Assembly (NCBI RefSeq): GCF_040182365.1
Contig: NZ_CP144460.1
Location: 1,984,001 to 2,048,000 of the forward strand
DNA from: Xanthomonas sp. 10-10
Lineage (GTDB): Bacteria > Pseudomonadota > Gammaproteobacteria > Xanthomonadales > Xanthomonadaceae
Direction: 5' to 3'
Length of the DNA stretch: 64,000 nt
Notes under the pieces: generated by a model
Seen by the model: only the letters and a program-made list of their open reading frames with translations
Databases searched by the model: none
What the model was told of the DNA's origin: nothing
Shown here: piece after piece, positions 20,412 through 28,623 of the stretch
Numbering within the stretch: position 1 is the stretch's first letter
How the letters are laid out: every line of letters begins with the position of its first letter
Position numbers and translations under genes: made by a program

Positions 20412-21560
20412 GTGGATTTCAGCTTTACCGAAGAACAACTGATGATCCAGGACGTGGCCCGCCGGATCGCCCAGGAAAAGATCGCCCCCAGCGCCGAGCA
20501 GTTCGACCGCAGCGGCGAGTTCCCGTTGGAAAATATCCAGCTGCTGGGAGAAAACGGCCTGATGGGCATCGAGGTGCCGTCCGAGTACGGCGGTGCCGGC
20601 ATGGATCCGATCAGCTACGCGCTGGCGATGATCGAGATTGCGGCCGGCGACGGCGCGCACTCCACCATCATGTCGGTCAACAACTCGCTGTTCTGCACCG
20701 GCATCCTGAAGAACGGCACCGAGGCGCAGAAGCAGCTGTATGTGCGCGCGATCGCCGAAGGCACGCACATCGGCGCATTTGCGCTGACCGAGCCGCAGTC
20801 CGGCTCGGATGCATCGGCAATGCGCTGCCGCGCGGTCAAGCAGGCCGACGGCAGCTTCGTCATCAACGGCAAGAAGAGCTGGATCACCTCCGGCCCGGTG
20901 GCCAAGTACATCGTGCTGTTTGCGGTGACCGAGCCGGACAAGGGCTCGCGCGGCATCACCGCCTTCATGGTCGATACCGACAAGCCGGGTTTTCATCGCG
21001 GCAAGACCGAGCCCAAGCTGGGCATCCGCGCCTCGGCCACCTGCGAGATCGAGTTCGCCGATTACGTTGCACAGGCCGACGAGGTGTTGGGCGTGGAAGG
21101 CGAGGGCTTCAAGACCGCGATGAGCGTGCTCGATGCCGGGCGGATCGGCATTGCCTCGCAGGCAGTGGGTATTGCGCGCGCCGCGTATGAAGCCACGCTT
21201 GCCTACGTCAAGGAGCGCAAGGCCTTCGGCGCTGCCATCGGCACGTTCCAGATGACCCAGGCCAAGATCGCCGACATGAAATGCAAGCTGGATGCGGCGT
21301 TGTTGTTGACGCTGCGTGCGGCCTGGCTCAAGGGGCAGGGCAAGAAGTTCGGTACTGAAGCGGCGGTCGCCAAGCTCACCGCATCGGAAGCGGCGATGTG
21401 GATCACCCACCAGGCGGTACAGATCCACGGCGGCATGGGCTATTCGAAGGAAATGCCGCTGGAGCGCTACTTTCGCGATGCCAAGATCACCGAGATCTAC
21501 GAAGGTACCTCCGAGATTCAACGCCTGGTGATCGCGCGCGGCGAAACCGGGCTGCGCTGA
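20412..21560 (+). CDS. acyl-CoA dehydrogenase (short-chain/butyryl type)
   Basis: 382 residues from a GTG preceded by GGGAGGGG. N-terminal helical domain, beta domain with FALTEPQSGSDASAMRC, and C-terminal domain with the catalytic glutamate in TEIYEGTSEIQRLVIARG (about residue 367) and WITHQAVQIHGGMGYSKE. It oxidises short acyl-CoA to enoyl-CoA with FAD, passing electrons to ETF. The frame is open far upstream but that part is antisense to sahR. Transcribed away from the SahR operator. A second copy of the last 81 bases follows at 21619. Confidence 0.95.
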   Translation: MDFSFTEEQLMIQDVARRIAQEKIAPSAEQFDRSGEFPLENIQLLGENGLMGIEVPSEYGGAGMDPISYALAMIEIAAGDGAHSTIMSVNNSLFCTGILKNGTEAQKQLYVRAIAEGTHIGAFALTEPQSGSDASAMRCRAVKQADGSFVINGKKSWITSGPVAKYIVLFAVTEPDKGSRGITAFMVDTDKPGFHRGKTEPKLGIRASATCEIEFADYVAQADEVLGVEGEGFKTAMSVLDAGRIGIASQAVGIARAAYEATLAYVKERKAFGAAIGTFQMTQAKIADMKCKLDAALLLTLRAAWLKGQGKKFGTEAAVAKLTASEAAMWITHQAVQIHGGMGYSKEMPLERYFRDAKITEIYEGTSEIQRLVIARGETGLR

Positions 21561-21573
21561 GGCCTGCCGCACT

Positions 21574-21603
21574 CCAGCGCTGCCGCGAGTGCGGCAACGC
21601 TGG
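21574..21603 (+). terminator. hairpin after the acyl-CoA dehydrogenase gene
   Basis: CCAGCGCTGCCGC, loop GAGT, GCGGCAACGCTGG: a 13-bp stem with one mismatch beginning 14 bases after the stop. There is no T-run, so termination is uncertain. Confidence 0.4.
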
Positions 21604-21618
21604 AGCGCTCTCCGCGCT

Positions 21619-21732
21619 GCCAAAATCACCGAGATCTATGAAGGCACCTCGGAAATCCAGCGCCTGGTGATTGCACGCGGCGAAACCGGGCTGCGCTGAG
21701 GCCGGCCGCACTCCAGCGCTGCCGCCAGTGCG
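21619..21732 (+). pseudogene. duplicated 3' end of the acyl-CoA dehydrogenase gene
   Basis: Positions 21619-21699 encode the same last 26 residues and stop as 21480-21560 (AKITEIYEGTSEIQRLVI and onward), with nine base differences, all synonymous. The downstream 33 bases also match the first copy's 3' flank (21561-21593) with two differences. No start or upstream gene part is attached, so it is a non-functional remnant. Confidence 0.9.
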
Positions 21733-21744
21733 ATGCAGCGTTTG

Positions 21745-21766
21745 GTAGGAGCGTGCTTGCACGCGA
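21745..21766. repeat. single REP element
   Basis: GTAGGAGCGTGCTTGCACGC followed by GA; the inner GCGTGC/GCACGC hairpin and GTAGGAG head match the REP family seen as a pair at 15024-15095. It lies between the duplicated gene end and the SGNH hydrolase. Confidence 0.7.
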
Positions 21767-21952
21767 GGCGGCGTTGGCGATAACGCTGCAGCGTGCAGGC
21801 GCGCCTTGGCTCTGGTGGATCTGCGCTGGGTAAGTCGCCAGCTCATAGCATCTCCGGCCGCAGCGCCCGGCGGCAGGTGCACGGCGTTCACGCTTGTCGT
21901 TGACGGCACGTGCGGACCACAATCGCCGCTTCTCCCGTCTGCTGGTGCGCGC

Positions 21953-23476
21953 ATGCCCCGGTTTCTGCACGCCGTGTTTCCCCGCCCTTCGCGGTCTGCC
22001 ATTGCACCCGCATTGCTGTGCTGGGGGCTGTTGCTGGTCTGCGCCACCGTCGGCGCGCAAACACCACCGCCTTCGATCGTGCCCACCGACCGCCTGCAGG
22101 AGCCGTGGTGGGCCCAGCGCCACGCGCAGGTGCTGGAACAGGTCAAACAGCATCCGGAGACGAAGCTGCTGTTGATCGGCGATTCGATCACCCAGAACTA
22201 CGAAAAATCCAAGGCGCCCGACGAAGACTTTCAGCCCACCTGGCAGACCTTCTATGGCAGCCGCGGTGCACTCAACCTGGGCTTCAGCGGCGACGGCACC
22301 GAAAACGTGCTGTGGCGGCTGGCCAATGGCGAGGTCGACGGTCTGCAGCCCAAGGTCGCGCTGGTGTTGATCGGCACCAACAACACCGGCCATCTCGGCC
22401 AGACCGCAGAGCAGACTCAGCTCGGTATCGATGCGGTGGTCGCGGCGATCGAGCAGAAGTTGCCGCGCACGCACATCCTGCTGCTGAGCGTGCTGCCGAG
22501 CGCGATTTCGGCGGAGAAATCCGCTCGCGATGCGCAGATCAACCAGGGTCTGGCGGTGCGCTATGGCGACAACCCGCGCGTGACGTATCTGGATGTGAGC
22601 TCGGTCTTCCAGCGCGACGGCAAGCTGCGTACCGAGTTGTTCTACGACACGCGCTTTCGACCGGCTGCTGCAGCATTGCATCCGGATACACAGGCCCAGC
22701 GCATGCTGGCCGAGGCGATCGAGCCGACCCTGGCGCGGCTGCTGGGTGAGCCGCCGGTCAAGCCGGTGGCCGAGCTCGGCCGCGGCGTCGCCACGTCGTT
22801 GATGCCGGTCGATTGGCTGGAGCAGGATTCCTACGACTGGTATGCCCGCCACCATGCCGCGCTGGCGGCGGCACGCACGCTCAAGCCGGAGGTGGTGATG
22901 ATCGGCGACTCGATCACCCATTTCTGGGCCGGTGCGCCGCAGGCCACCCGTGTCAGTGGTCCGGAGTCCTGGCAATGGTTGTACGGCAAGCGTCCAGTGC
23001 TGAACCTGGGCTTCGGGTGGGATCGCACCCAGAACGTGCTGTGGCGCATCCGCCAGGGCGAACTCGACGGCCTGGATCCGCGTTGGGTGGTGCTGCATAT
23101 CGGTACCAACAACCTCACCGGCACCACGCAGTCGCGTGCGAGCACGCCGGCCGAAACCGCGCAGGGCATCGATGCCATCGTGCGCGAAGTGCGCACGCGC
23201 ATGCCCAACAGCAAGCTGATCCTGATGGCGATCATGCCGCGCGGCCGCACTGCCGGCGACCCGCAACGCGGCCCGATTGCCGAAACCAACCGCCTGCTGC
23301 GCGCACGGTATGCGGCCGAGCCATCGCTGCGCCTGGTCGATATCGGCAAACAACTGCTGCAGCCCGATGGCAGCCTGCCGGAAGCGCTGATGCCCGACGG
23401 CACCCATCCCAGCGAAGCCGGCTACCGACTCTGGGCACAGGCATTGCGCGATGCTGGAATCACCGCCGCTCCGTAG
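21953..23476 (+). CDS. exported protein with two tandem SGNH/GDSL hydrolase domains
   Basis: 507 residues. Signal peptide (ALLCWGLLLVCATVGA, cleavage near residue 36) then two SGNH domains. Domain 1, about 45-265: nucleophile block LLLIGDSITQNYE, GFSGDGTENVLWRL, LIGTNNTG, and a C-terminal ALHPDTQAQ His. Domain 2, about 275-505: VVMIGDSITHFW, GFGWDRTQNVLWRI, HIGTNNLTG and the Asp-x-x-His block MPDGTHPSEAGY. Both carry the Ser, Gly, Asn and His signature residues, so both may be active; the first has a shorter D-x-x-H block. The type is like platelet-activating-factor acetylhydrolase subunits, probably an esterase acting on acetylated polysaccharide or lipids in the periplasm (inference). Confidence 0.9.
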   Translation: MPRFLHAVFPRPSRSAIAPALLCWGLLLVCATVGAQTPPPSIVPTDRLQEPWWAQRHAQVLEQVKQHPETKLLLIGDSITQNYEKSKAPDEDFQPTWQTFYGSRGALNLGFSGDGTENVLWRLANGEVDGLQPKVALVLIGTNNTGHLGQTAEQTQLGIDAVVAAIEQKLPRTHILLLSVLPSAISAEKSARDAQINQGLAVRYGDNPRVTYLDVSSVFQRDGKLRTELFYDTRFRPAAAALHPDTQAQRMLAEAIEPTLARLLGEPPVKPVAELGRGVATSLMPVDWLEQDSYDWYARHHAALAAARTLKPEVVMIGDSITHFWAGAPQATRVSGPESWQWLYGKRPVLNLGFGWDRTQNVLWRIRQGELDGLDPRWVVLHIGTNNLTGTTQSRASTPAETAQGIDAIVREVRTRMPNSKLILMAIMPRGRTAGDPQRGPIAETNRLLRARYAAEPSLRLVDIGKQLLQPDGSLPEALMPDGTHPSEAGYRLWAQALRDAGITAAP

Positions 23477-23901
23477 GACGGCCCATCGCGGCGCCGCCTG
23501 CCGCGCAGCTAGTTGCTGTCGTTTCGATGTAGTGGGATGGGGCCGTGGCGCAGCGTGCGTCATAGGTCCGGGTCGCGACGAGTTGCGCGTAGCGCTGATC
23601 GACGGTCGTTAATGGACCATGCCGCAAGGCCGCGTAGGCGTGGCAATCATCCGATCGCTTCGATGGATCAGTCGACTGGAGGCGGCTAACAAGTCGACAG
23701 CGCTCATCGGGCTGCGTTAACGACCAAGCGGACGCGGCGGGCGCTTGGAACTGTGTGCCCTGCGGTTTTGAGGGCGTCGGCCACACCCGGCTGACGACCG
23801 CTCCTACCTTCCATTGCCTGCTCTGACTCGCATTGGTCCCCAGCGCTGATCGGCGTCGGCATCTGGGCGCAGCGGAGATGTTTTCGAATCCCAGAAACCA
23901 G
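23477..23901. other. gene-free interval between hydrolase and tRNA-Leu
   Basis: No gene is apparent. It contains a diverged copy of the AGCGGCT dispersed repeat (23678-23810) and, at its right edge, the hairpin downstream of the tRNA gene. Confidence 0.5.
23678..23810. repeat. diverged copy D of the AGCGGCT dispersed repeat
   Basis: Begins GGAGGCGGCTAACAAGTCG and ends CTGACGACCGCTCCTACC, resembling the ends of the better preserved copies at 32889, 53714 and 60864. The right end also reads as GGTAGGAGCGGTCG on the minus strand, i.e. a REP-like head, so the copy may be composite. Confidence 0.4.
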
Positions 23902-23930
23902 AAGACCCCCGATTGCTCGGAGGTCTTTTT
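23902..23930. terminator. hairpin downstream of tRNA-Leu
   Basis: AAGACCCCCGA, loop TTGC, TCGGAGGTCTT followed by TTT on the plus strand. The stem has one mismatch. It lies just past the tRNA 3' end and could stop transcription in both directions, more efficiently on the plus strand where the T-run is. Confidence 0.6.
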
Positions 23931-23934
23931 AAAC

Positions 23935-24021
23935 TGGTGCCCAGAAGAGGACTCGAACCTCCACGAAGTTGCCCCCGCTAGCACCTGAAGCTAGTGCGTC
24001 TACCAATTCCGCCACCTGGGC
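23935..24021 (-). tRNA. tRNA-Leu (anticodon CAG)
   Basis: 87 bases including an encoded CCA. Read on the minus strand: acceptor GCCCAGG pairing with TCTGGGC, D-loop GGAATTGGTAGACGC, anticodon stem CTAGC/GCTAG around the loop TTCAGGT (anticodon CAG, decoding CUG), a long class II variable arm (GGGGGCAACTTCGTG) and T-loop GGTTCGAGTCC. CUG is the dominant Leu codon in this GC-rich genome, which fits. Confidence 0.95.
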
Positions 24022-24142
24022 AGGTGAGCCGCGAATTTTGCAGACTCCTGACAGGCTTGTCAACGGGTTGTCTGTCGCAATCGTCAATGGTCCGGCCGGC
24101 CTTGCCGCCCACGTCAGGACAGCAAGGGGTACCATTAGGGTA

Positions 24143-26665
24143 ATGACAAAGAAAAACACCCCAGATTCCGACCGGCCCAGCCGCCGCAAATCCACCAGCC
24201 CGGGCGAGTCCACCACCGCCGAGCAACAGAAACTGCCGGGTTGGATGCCGGACTTCCTGGTCCGCGCTGCGGCCGGTGCGTCCACCAAATCCGCCAACAA
24301 GCGCGCTGCGGCAAAGGCGTCGCCCGACCAGCCGCCACCGCCCGTCGAGCCTGCTGCACCCCGCGCACCGCATCCACGCAAGAGTGGGCCGCCCGCGCCG
24401 CCGCCGGAACGTTTCCAGCAAGAGGTCGTCCAGGCCGACGCCGTCGGCTTCAAGGACCCGCATGCCGATCGTGAGGCGCTGCGCTACGCGGAGCCGATTG
24501 CCAGCCGCGAAGCGATCCTGCAGTTGCTGGACGCCTGCGACGGCCCGCAGACCGCCGAAGAGATCGCCGAGCAGCTTGGTCTGAGCGACCGCATCGATGC
24601 GCTTGGCAAGCGCCTGGCTGCGATGGTGCGCGAAGCGCAACTGGTGCAGAACCGCCGCGGCGGCTATGCGCCGGTGCAGCAGACCAGCCTGATCGCCGGC
24701 GTGGTGATCGCCAACCCGGAAGGCTTCGGTTTCCTCAAGCCAGACGAGGGCGGTGACGACCTGTTCCTGCCGCCGTTCGAGATGCGCAAGGTCATGCATG
24801 GCGACCGTGCGCTGGCCAACGTCACCGGCATCGACCGCCGCGGCCGCCGCGAAGGCGCGATCGCGCGTGTGCTGGAACGCCGCATGTCGCGCATGATCGG
24901 GCGGTTCTTCTACGAGCACGGTGTGGCCTACGTCGACCCGGACGACAAGCGCGTGCAACGCAATGTGCAGATTGCGCCGGACGGTATCGGCGAGGCGCGC
25001 GAAGGGCAGCTGGTGGTGTGCGAACTGATCGCGCCGCCGGACGCCCGCCGCCCGGCGATCGGCAAGATCATCGCGGTGCTCGGCGACAAGCTCACCCCGT
25101 CGCTGGTGGTGGAGATGGCCATCCATGGCCATGAATTGCCGCACGAATTCCCGCAGGAAGTGCTGGATGAGGCCGCAGCGGTGCCGTTGGTGGTCGAGCC
25201 GCAGATGATCGGCGGGCGTGTGGATCTGCGGCAGATGCCGCTGGTCACCATCGATGGCGAGGATGCCAAGGATTTCGACGACGCGGTGTATTGCGAACCC
25301 AACGCCGACGGGTTCCGTCTGGTGGTGGCGATCGCCGACGTGTCCAACTATGTGCGTCCCGGCACGCCGCTGGACGACGAAGCGCAAAAGCGCGCTACCT
25401 CGGTGTATTTCCCCGGCTTTGTGGTGCCGATGCTGCCGGAGACCTTGTCCAACGGCATCTGCTCGCTGATGCCCAAGGTCGACCGCATGTGTTTCGTCTG
25501 CGACATGCAGGTGGGACGCGATGGCGAAGTGACCGGTTCGCGTTTTTACGAAGCGGTGATGAACTCGCACGCGCGCCTGACCTACAACCAGGTCTGGAAG
25601 GCGGTTGGCGAAGACGATGCCGATACCAAGGCGTTTATCGGCCCGTTGTTGCCGCAGGTGCAGCGCCTGCATCAGCTGTACAACGTGCTGTCGAAGGCGC
25701 GCACGCACCGCGGTGCGATCGAATTCGAAACCTCCGAAGTGCGCTTCGTGCTCGACAATACCGGCGAGGTCACCCAGGCCGGCATGCTGGTGCGCAACGA
25801 CGCGCACAAGCTGATCGAAGAATGCATGATCGCCGCCAACGTGGAAGCCGCGCGCTATCTGCTGGGCGTGCACGTACCTGCGCCGTATCGCGTGCACGAG
25901 CGGCCGCCGGAGAGCAAGTACGAAGACCTGCTGGAGTTCCTCAAGGAATTCCAGCTCAGCCTGCCGGCATGGAGCAAGGTGCGCCCGGGCGATTACACCA
26001 AGTTGCTGAAGAAGGTGCGTGCGCGCCCGGATGCGGCGCTGCTGGAATCGGTGCTGCTGCGCAGCCAGAGCCTGGCGGTATATTCGCCAGACAACAACGG
26101 CCACTTCGGTCTGGCGTTGGAGGCGTATGCGCACTTCACCTCGCCAATCCGCCGGTATCCGGATCTGCTGGTGCATCGCGCCATCAAGCACGCGCTGACC
26201 GGTGCCAGCCCGGAGAAATTCATCTACACGCCGCGGCAGATGGCGGCACTGTCGCTGCAATGCTCCGAGCGTGGGCGGCGTGCCGATGAGGCCGAGCGCG
26301 AAGTGGACGAGCGGTATCGCGCGGCCTGGATGGAAAAGCATGTCGGCGGCCAGTTCGATGGTGTGATCAGCGGCGTGACCGGCTTCGGCCTGTTCGTGGA
26401 ATTGACCCAGTCCAAGGTCAACGGTCTGGTGCATGTCACCCAGTTGCCGCAGGACTATTACCAGTTCGATCCGATCCGCAAGACGCTCAGCGGCGAGCGC
26501 CGTGGCCGTGAGTTCCGCCTGGGCGACCCGGTACGCGTGCTGGTGCTCAAGGCCAGCATGGAAGAGCGCAAGATCGACTTCCGTCTGGCAGAGGATGGCG
26601 CGCCTGTCGAAGCACCGCTGCCGCCGCGCGAGAAGCCGGCCAAGCGCAAGAAAAAGTCGTATTGA
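24143..26665 (+). CDS. rnr: ribonuclease R
   Basis: 840 residues. A basic, Pro/Ala-rich N-terminal extension of about 120 residues (KSANKRAAAKAS, PPPPVEPAAPRAPHP) is followed by a winged-helix (AEEIAEQLGLSDRI), cold-shock domains, the RNB catalytic domain with DGEDAKDFDDAVYCE (Mg-binding aspartates near 375-385), SNGICSLMPKVDRM, and SPIRRYPDLLVHR, then an S1 domain (FDGVISGVTGFGLFVEL) and a lysine tail (AKRKKKSY). It degrades structured RNA 3' to 5'. The gene starts 121 bases from the divergent tRNA-Leu and has no close co-directional partner upstream. Confidence 0.96.
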   Translation: MTKKNTPDSDRPSRRKSTSPGESTTAEQQKLPGWMPDFLVRAAAGASTKSANKRAAAKASPDQPPPPVEPAAPRAPHPRKSGPPAPPPERFQQEVVQADAVGFKDPHADREALRYAEPIASREAILQLLDACDGPQTAEEIAEQLGLSDRIDALGKRLAAMVREAQLVQNRRGGYAPVQQTSLIAGVVIANPEGFGFLKPDEGGDDLFLPPFEMRKVMHGDRALANVTGIDRRGRREGAIARVLERRMSRMIGRFFYEHGVAYVDPDDKRVQRNVQIAPDGIGEAREGQLVVCELIAPPDARRPAIGKIIAVLGDKLTPSLVVEMAIHGHELPHEFPQEVLDEAAAVPLVVEPQMIGGRVDLRQMPLVTIDGEDAKDFDDAVYCEPNADGFRLVVAIADVSNYVRPGTPLDDEAQKRATSVYFPGFVVPMLPETLSNGICSLMPKVDRMCFVCDMQVGRDGEVTGSRFYEAVMNSHARLTYNQVWKAVGEDDADTKAFIGPLLPQVQRLHQLYNVLSKARTHRGAIEFETSEVRFVLDNTGEVTQAGMLVRNDAHKLIEECMIAANVEAARYLLGVHVPAPYRVHERPPESKYEDLLEFLKEFQLSLPAWSKVRPGDYTKLLKKVRARPDAALLESVLLRSQSLAVYSPDNNGHFGLALEAYAHFTSPIRRYPDLLVHRAIKHALTGASPEKFIYTPRQMAALSLQCSERGRRADEAEREVDERYRAAWMEKHVGGQFDGVISGVTGFGLFVELTQSKVNGLVHVTQLPQDYYQFDPIRKTLSGERRGREFRLGDPVRVLVLKASMEERKIDFRLAEDGAPVEAPLPPREKPAKRKKKSY

Positions 26666-26797
26666 TGCTTGATGCATGCTGTTGCGGGCGGCCGAAATGG
26701 CTGCCCGCAATGCATGGAGTCTGCATGCGTAGTGGGTGCCGCCGCATGCCGTAGTGACGTGGCGGCTTGCATGACACGGTGATCTGCGAGGCAAACG

Positions 26798-27271
26798 ATG
26801 AGCACATCCCCCGAGTACAGCGGTGGCTGCCAATGCGGCGCCGTGCGCTTTCATGTGCGCGGCGTGCTGGACGACGCATCGATCTGTCACTGCCGCATGT
26901 GTCAGAAAGCGTTTGGGGCGTATTACGCCCCGCTGGTGTCGGTACGTGGCAGCGAGTTCCGCTGGACCCGCGGCGAGCCCAGGCGCTTTGCGTCGTCGAC
27001 GCTGGTGCGGCGCGGGTTTTGCGCCGACTGCGGTACGCCGTTGACCTATGAGGCGCCCGATGGCGTGGCGATTGCCGCCGGCGCATTCGATACGCCGGAG
27101 CGGTTGCCTCCGCATATCCAGTACGGGCTGGAGCGCAAGTTGCCGTTCGTCGATGGCCTGGCGCAGCTGCCGACACGCCGCAGCGAGGACGATGCTGCAG
27201 CATTGGCGTTTCAGACTGCGCTGGTATCGCATCAACATCCGGACCACGACACCGAGCGCTGGCCGGCATAG
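26798..27271 (+). CDS. GFA/CENP-V family zinc protein
   Basis: 157 residues with the glutathione-dependent formaldehyde-activating (GFA) fold: zinc cysteines in GGCQCGAVRF, CHCRMCQKAFG and FCADCGTPL, and the conserved LPFVDGLAQLP near 120. Family members are annotated as formaldehyde-activating enzymes but most have unproven substrates. GAGG lies six bases before the ATG. It is 132 bases behind rnr and may have its own promoter. Confidence 0.88.
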   Translation: MSTSPEYSGGCQCGAVRFHVRGVLDDASICHCRMCQKAFGAYYAPLVSVRGSEFRWTRGEPRRFASSTLVRRGFCADCGTPLTYEAPDGVAIAAGAFDTPERLPPHIQYGLERKLPFVDGLAQLPTRRSEDDAAALAFQTALVSHQHPDHDTERWPA

Positions 27272-27587
27272 CGGCGAGGTGGCTTTCGCAATGCAGGTCG
27301 TCGCTGTCTCCATCAGGCTGATGTCGGCGCGCTACGGTTGGTTGCCGACGTCAGCGCAGTACGCGTCCAGGCACCGCCTCACGGCGGTCCACGCTGCGCG
27401 AAGACCGCCGGTGCAGTGATGCGGTTGCAGCGTGCACGGCGCAGTCAGTGGCGCATGGTTCCCGCAGGTGCCAGCGGCATTGCGGCGCCGCCTTTATCCG
27501 ATTTTCCCAGGCCCATCCTTGCCCCGGCCGTGACGTGGCAGGCCGCAGGCCCTACCATTCCCCCTCATTTCTTCGTATGCCCGCGCA
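27272..27587 (+). other. intergenic region before rlmB
   Basis: 316 bases with no recognisable gene or repeat; presumably carries the rlmB promoter. No clear hexamers seen. Confidence 0.35.
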
Positions 27588-28337
27588 ATGAGCAAGCAGA
27601 ACCAGTGGATCGTCGGCGTCAACGCTGTCGCCTCGTCCGTCGAGAACGACGCCGACAACGTGCGCGAGGTCTTGATCGAGGCCGGTAGCAAGAACCCGCG
27701 TCTGACCGAGATCGAAGAACAGGCGCGCCGCAAGGGCATCGACGTGCGCCGGGTCAATACCCAGGCGCTGGACGGCGTCGGCGGGCAGGTGCGCCATCAG
27801 GGCGTGGCCGCGCGCTACGCCGCCGCGCGCCTGTGGGCCGAAAACGAACTGGAAGGCCTGGTCGAGGCCGCGCAAGGCCGCGCGCTGGTGTTGGTGCTCG
27901 ATGGCGTGCAGGACCCGCACAACCTCGGCGCCTGTCTGCGTAGCGCTGCGGCGGCGGGGGTCACGGCGGTGGTGATTCCCAAGGACAAGTCGGCCACCGT
28001 GAACGCCACTGTGCGCAAGACCTCGGCCGGTGCCGCGGACCGCATTCCGGTGGTCGCGGTGACCAATCTGGCGCGCTGCCTGCGCGATCTGCAGAAGCAG
28101 GGCGTATGGCTGTATGGCCTGGCAGGCGAGGCCGAAGCGTCGTTGTACAGCGTGGACCTGCGCGGCAACGTCGGGCTGGTGCTCGGTGGCGAGGCCGATG
28201 GCCTGCGTCGCCTGACCCGCGAACACTGCGATGGTCTGGTCAAGATTCCGATGCCCGGCGATATCGAAAGCCTCAACGTGTCGGTCGCCACCGGCGTGAC
28301 CCTGTTCGAGGCCGTGCGCCAGCGCCTTGGTGTCTGA
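27588..28337 (+). CDS. rlmB: 23S rRNA (guanosine-2'-O-)-methyltransferase RlmB
   Basis: 249 residues: substrate-binding N-terminal domain (WIVGVNAVASSVEND) and SPOUT methyltransferase domain with motif 1 DPHNLGACLRSAAAAGV, motif 2 GLVLGGEADGLRRLTRE and motif 3 IPMPGDIESLNVSVATGV, which together form the trefoil knot that binds SAM. It methylates G2251 of 23S rRNA. In many proteobacteria rlmB follows rnr directly, as it nearly does here with the GFA gene in between. Confidence 0.95.
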   Translation: MSKQNQWIVGVNAVASSVENDADNVREVLIEAGSKNPRLTEIEEQARRKGIDVRRVNTQALDGVGGQVRHQGVAARYAAARLWAENELEGLVEAAQGRALVLVLDGVQDPHNLGACLRSAAAAGVTAVVIPKDKSATVNATVRKTSAGAADRIPVVAVTNLARCLRDLQKQGVWLYGLAGEAEASLYSVDLRGNVGLVLGGEADGLRRLTREHCDGLVKIPMPGDIESLNVSVATGVTLFEAVRQRLGV

Positions 28338-28623
28338 GGACGGTGATTGAGGCGCGCCCGGGCGCTGCCCTGCGGCACGCACCCGGTCTGCTGCGCGCAG
28401 GCGTGTTGCCTGCAATCCGCGCAGATTGTGCCGCTGTGACTGGTGGGCAGGCGCGATCGATGGCGCCTACAACGCCGCCACGACAGGGATTTTGACGTCG
28501 AGTGGAGCACACGCCCAGCGCCGCTGCGACTTTTTGCCTACCATATCGTCAGCAAACGGCGTGTCATGTCTGATGAAACTTGGGGTGGGCGCCTGTGGTA
28601 GGGGCGGGAACGGGGGCGCCGGC

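Noticed and set aside
23978..27313. Very long open frame (over 1,100 codons) on the minus strand opposite rnr
   Set aside because: It is antisense to RNase R over its whole length; the plus strand shows complete RNB and S1 motifs. GC-rich third positions make antisense frames open. The translated sequence is His/Arg/Gln-rich with no domain.
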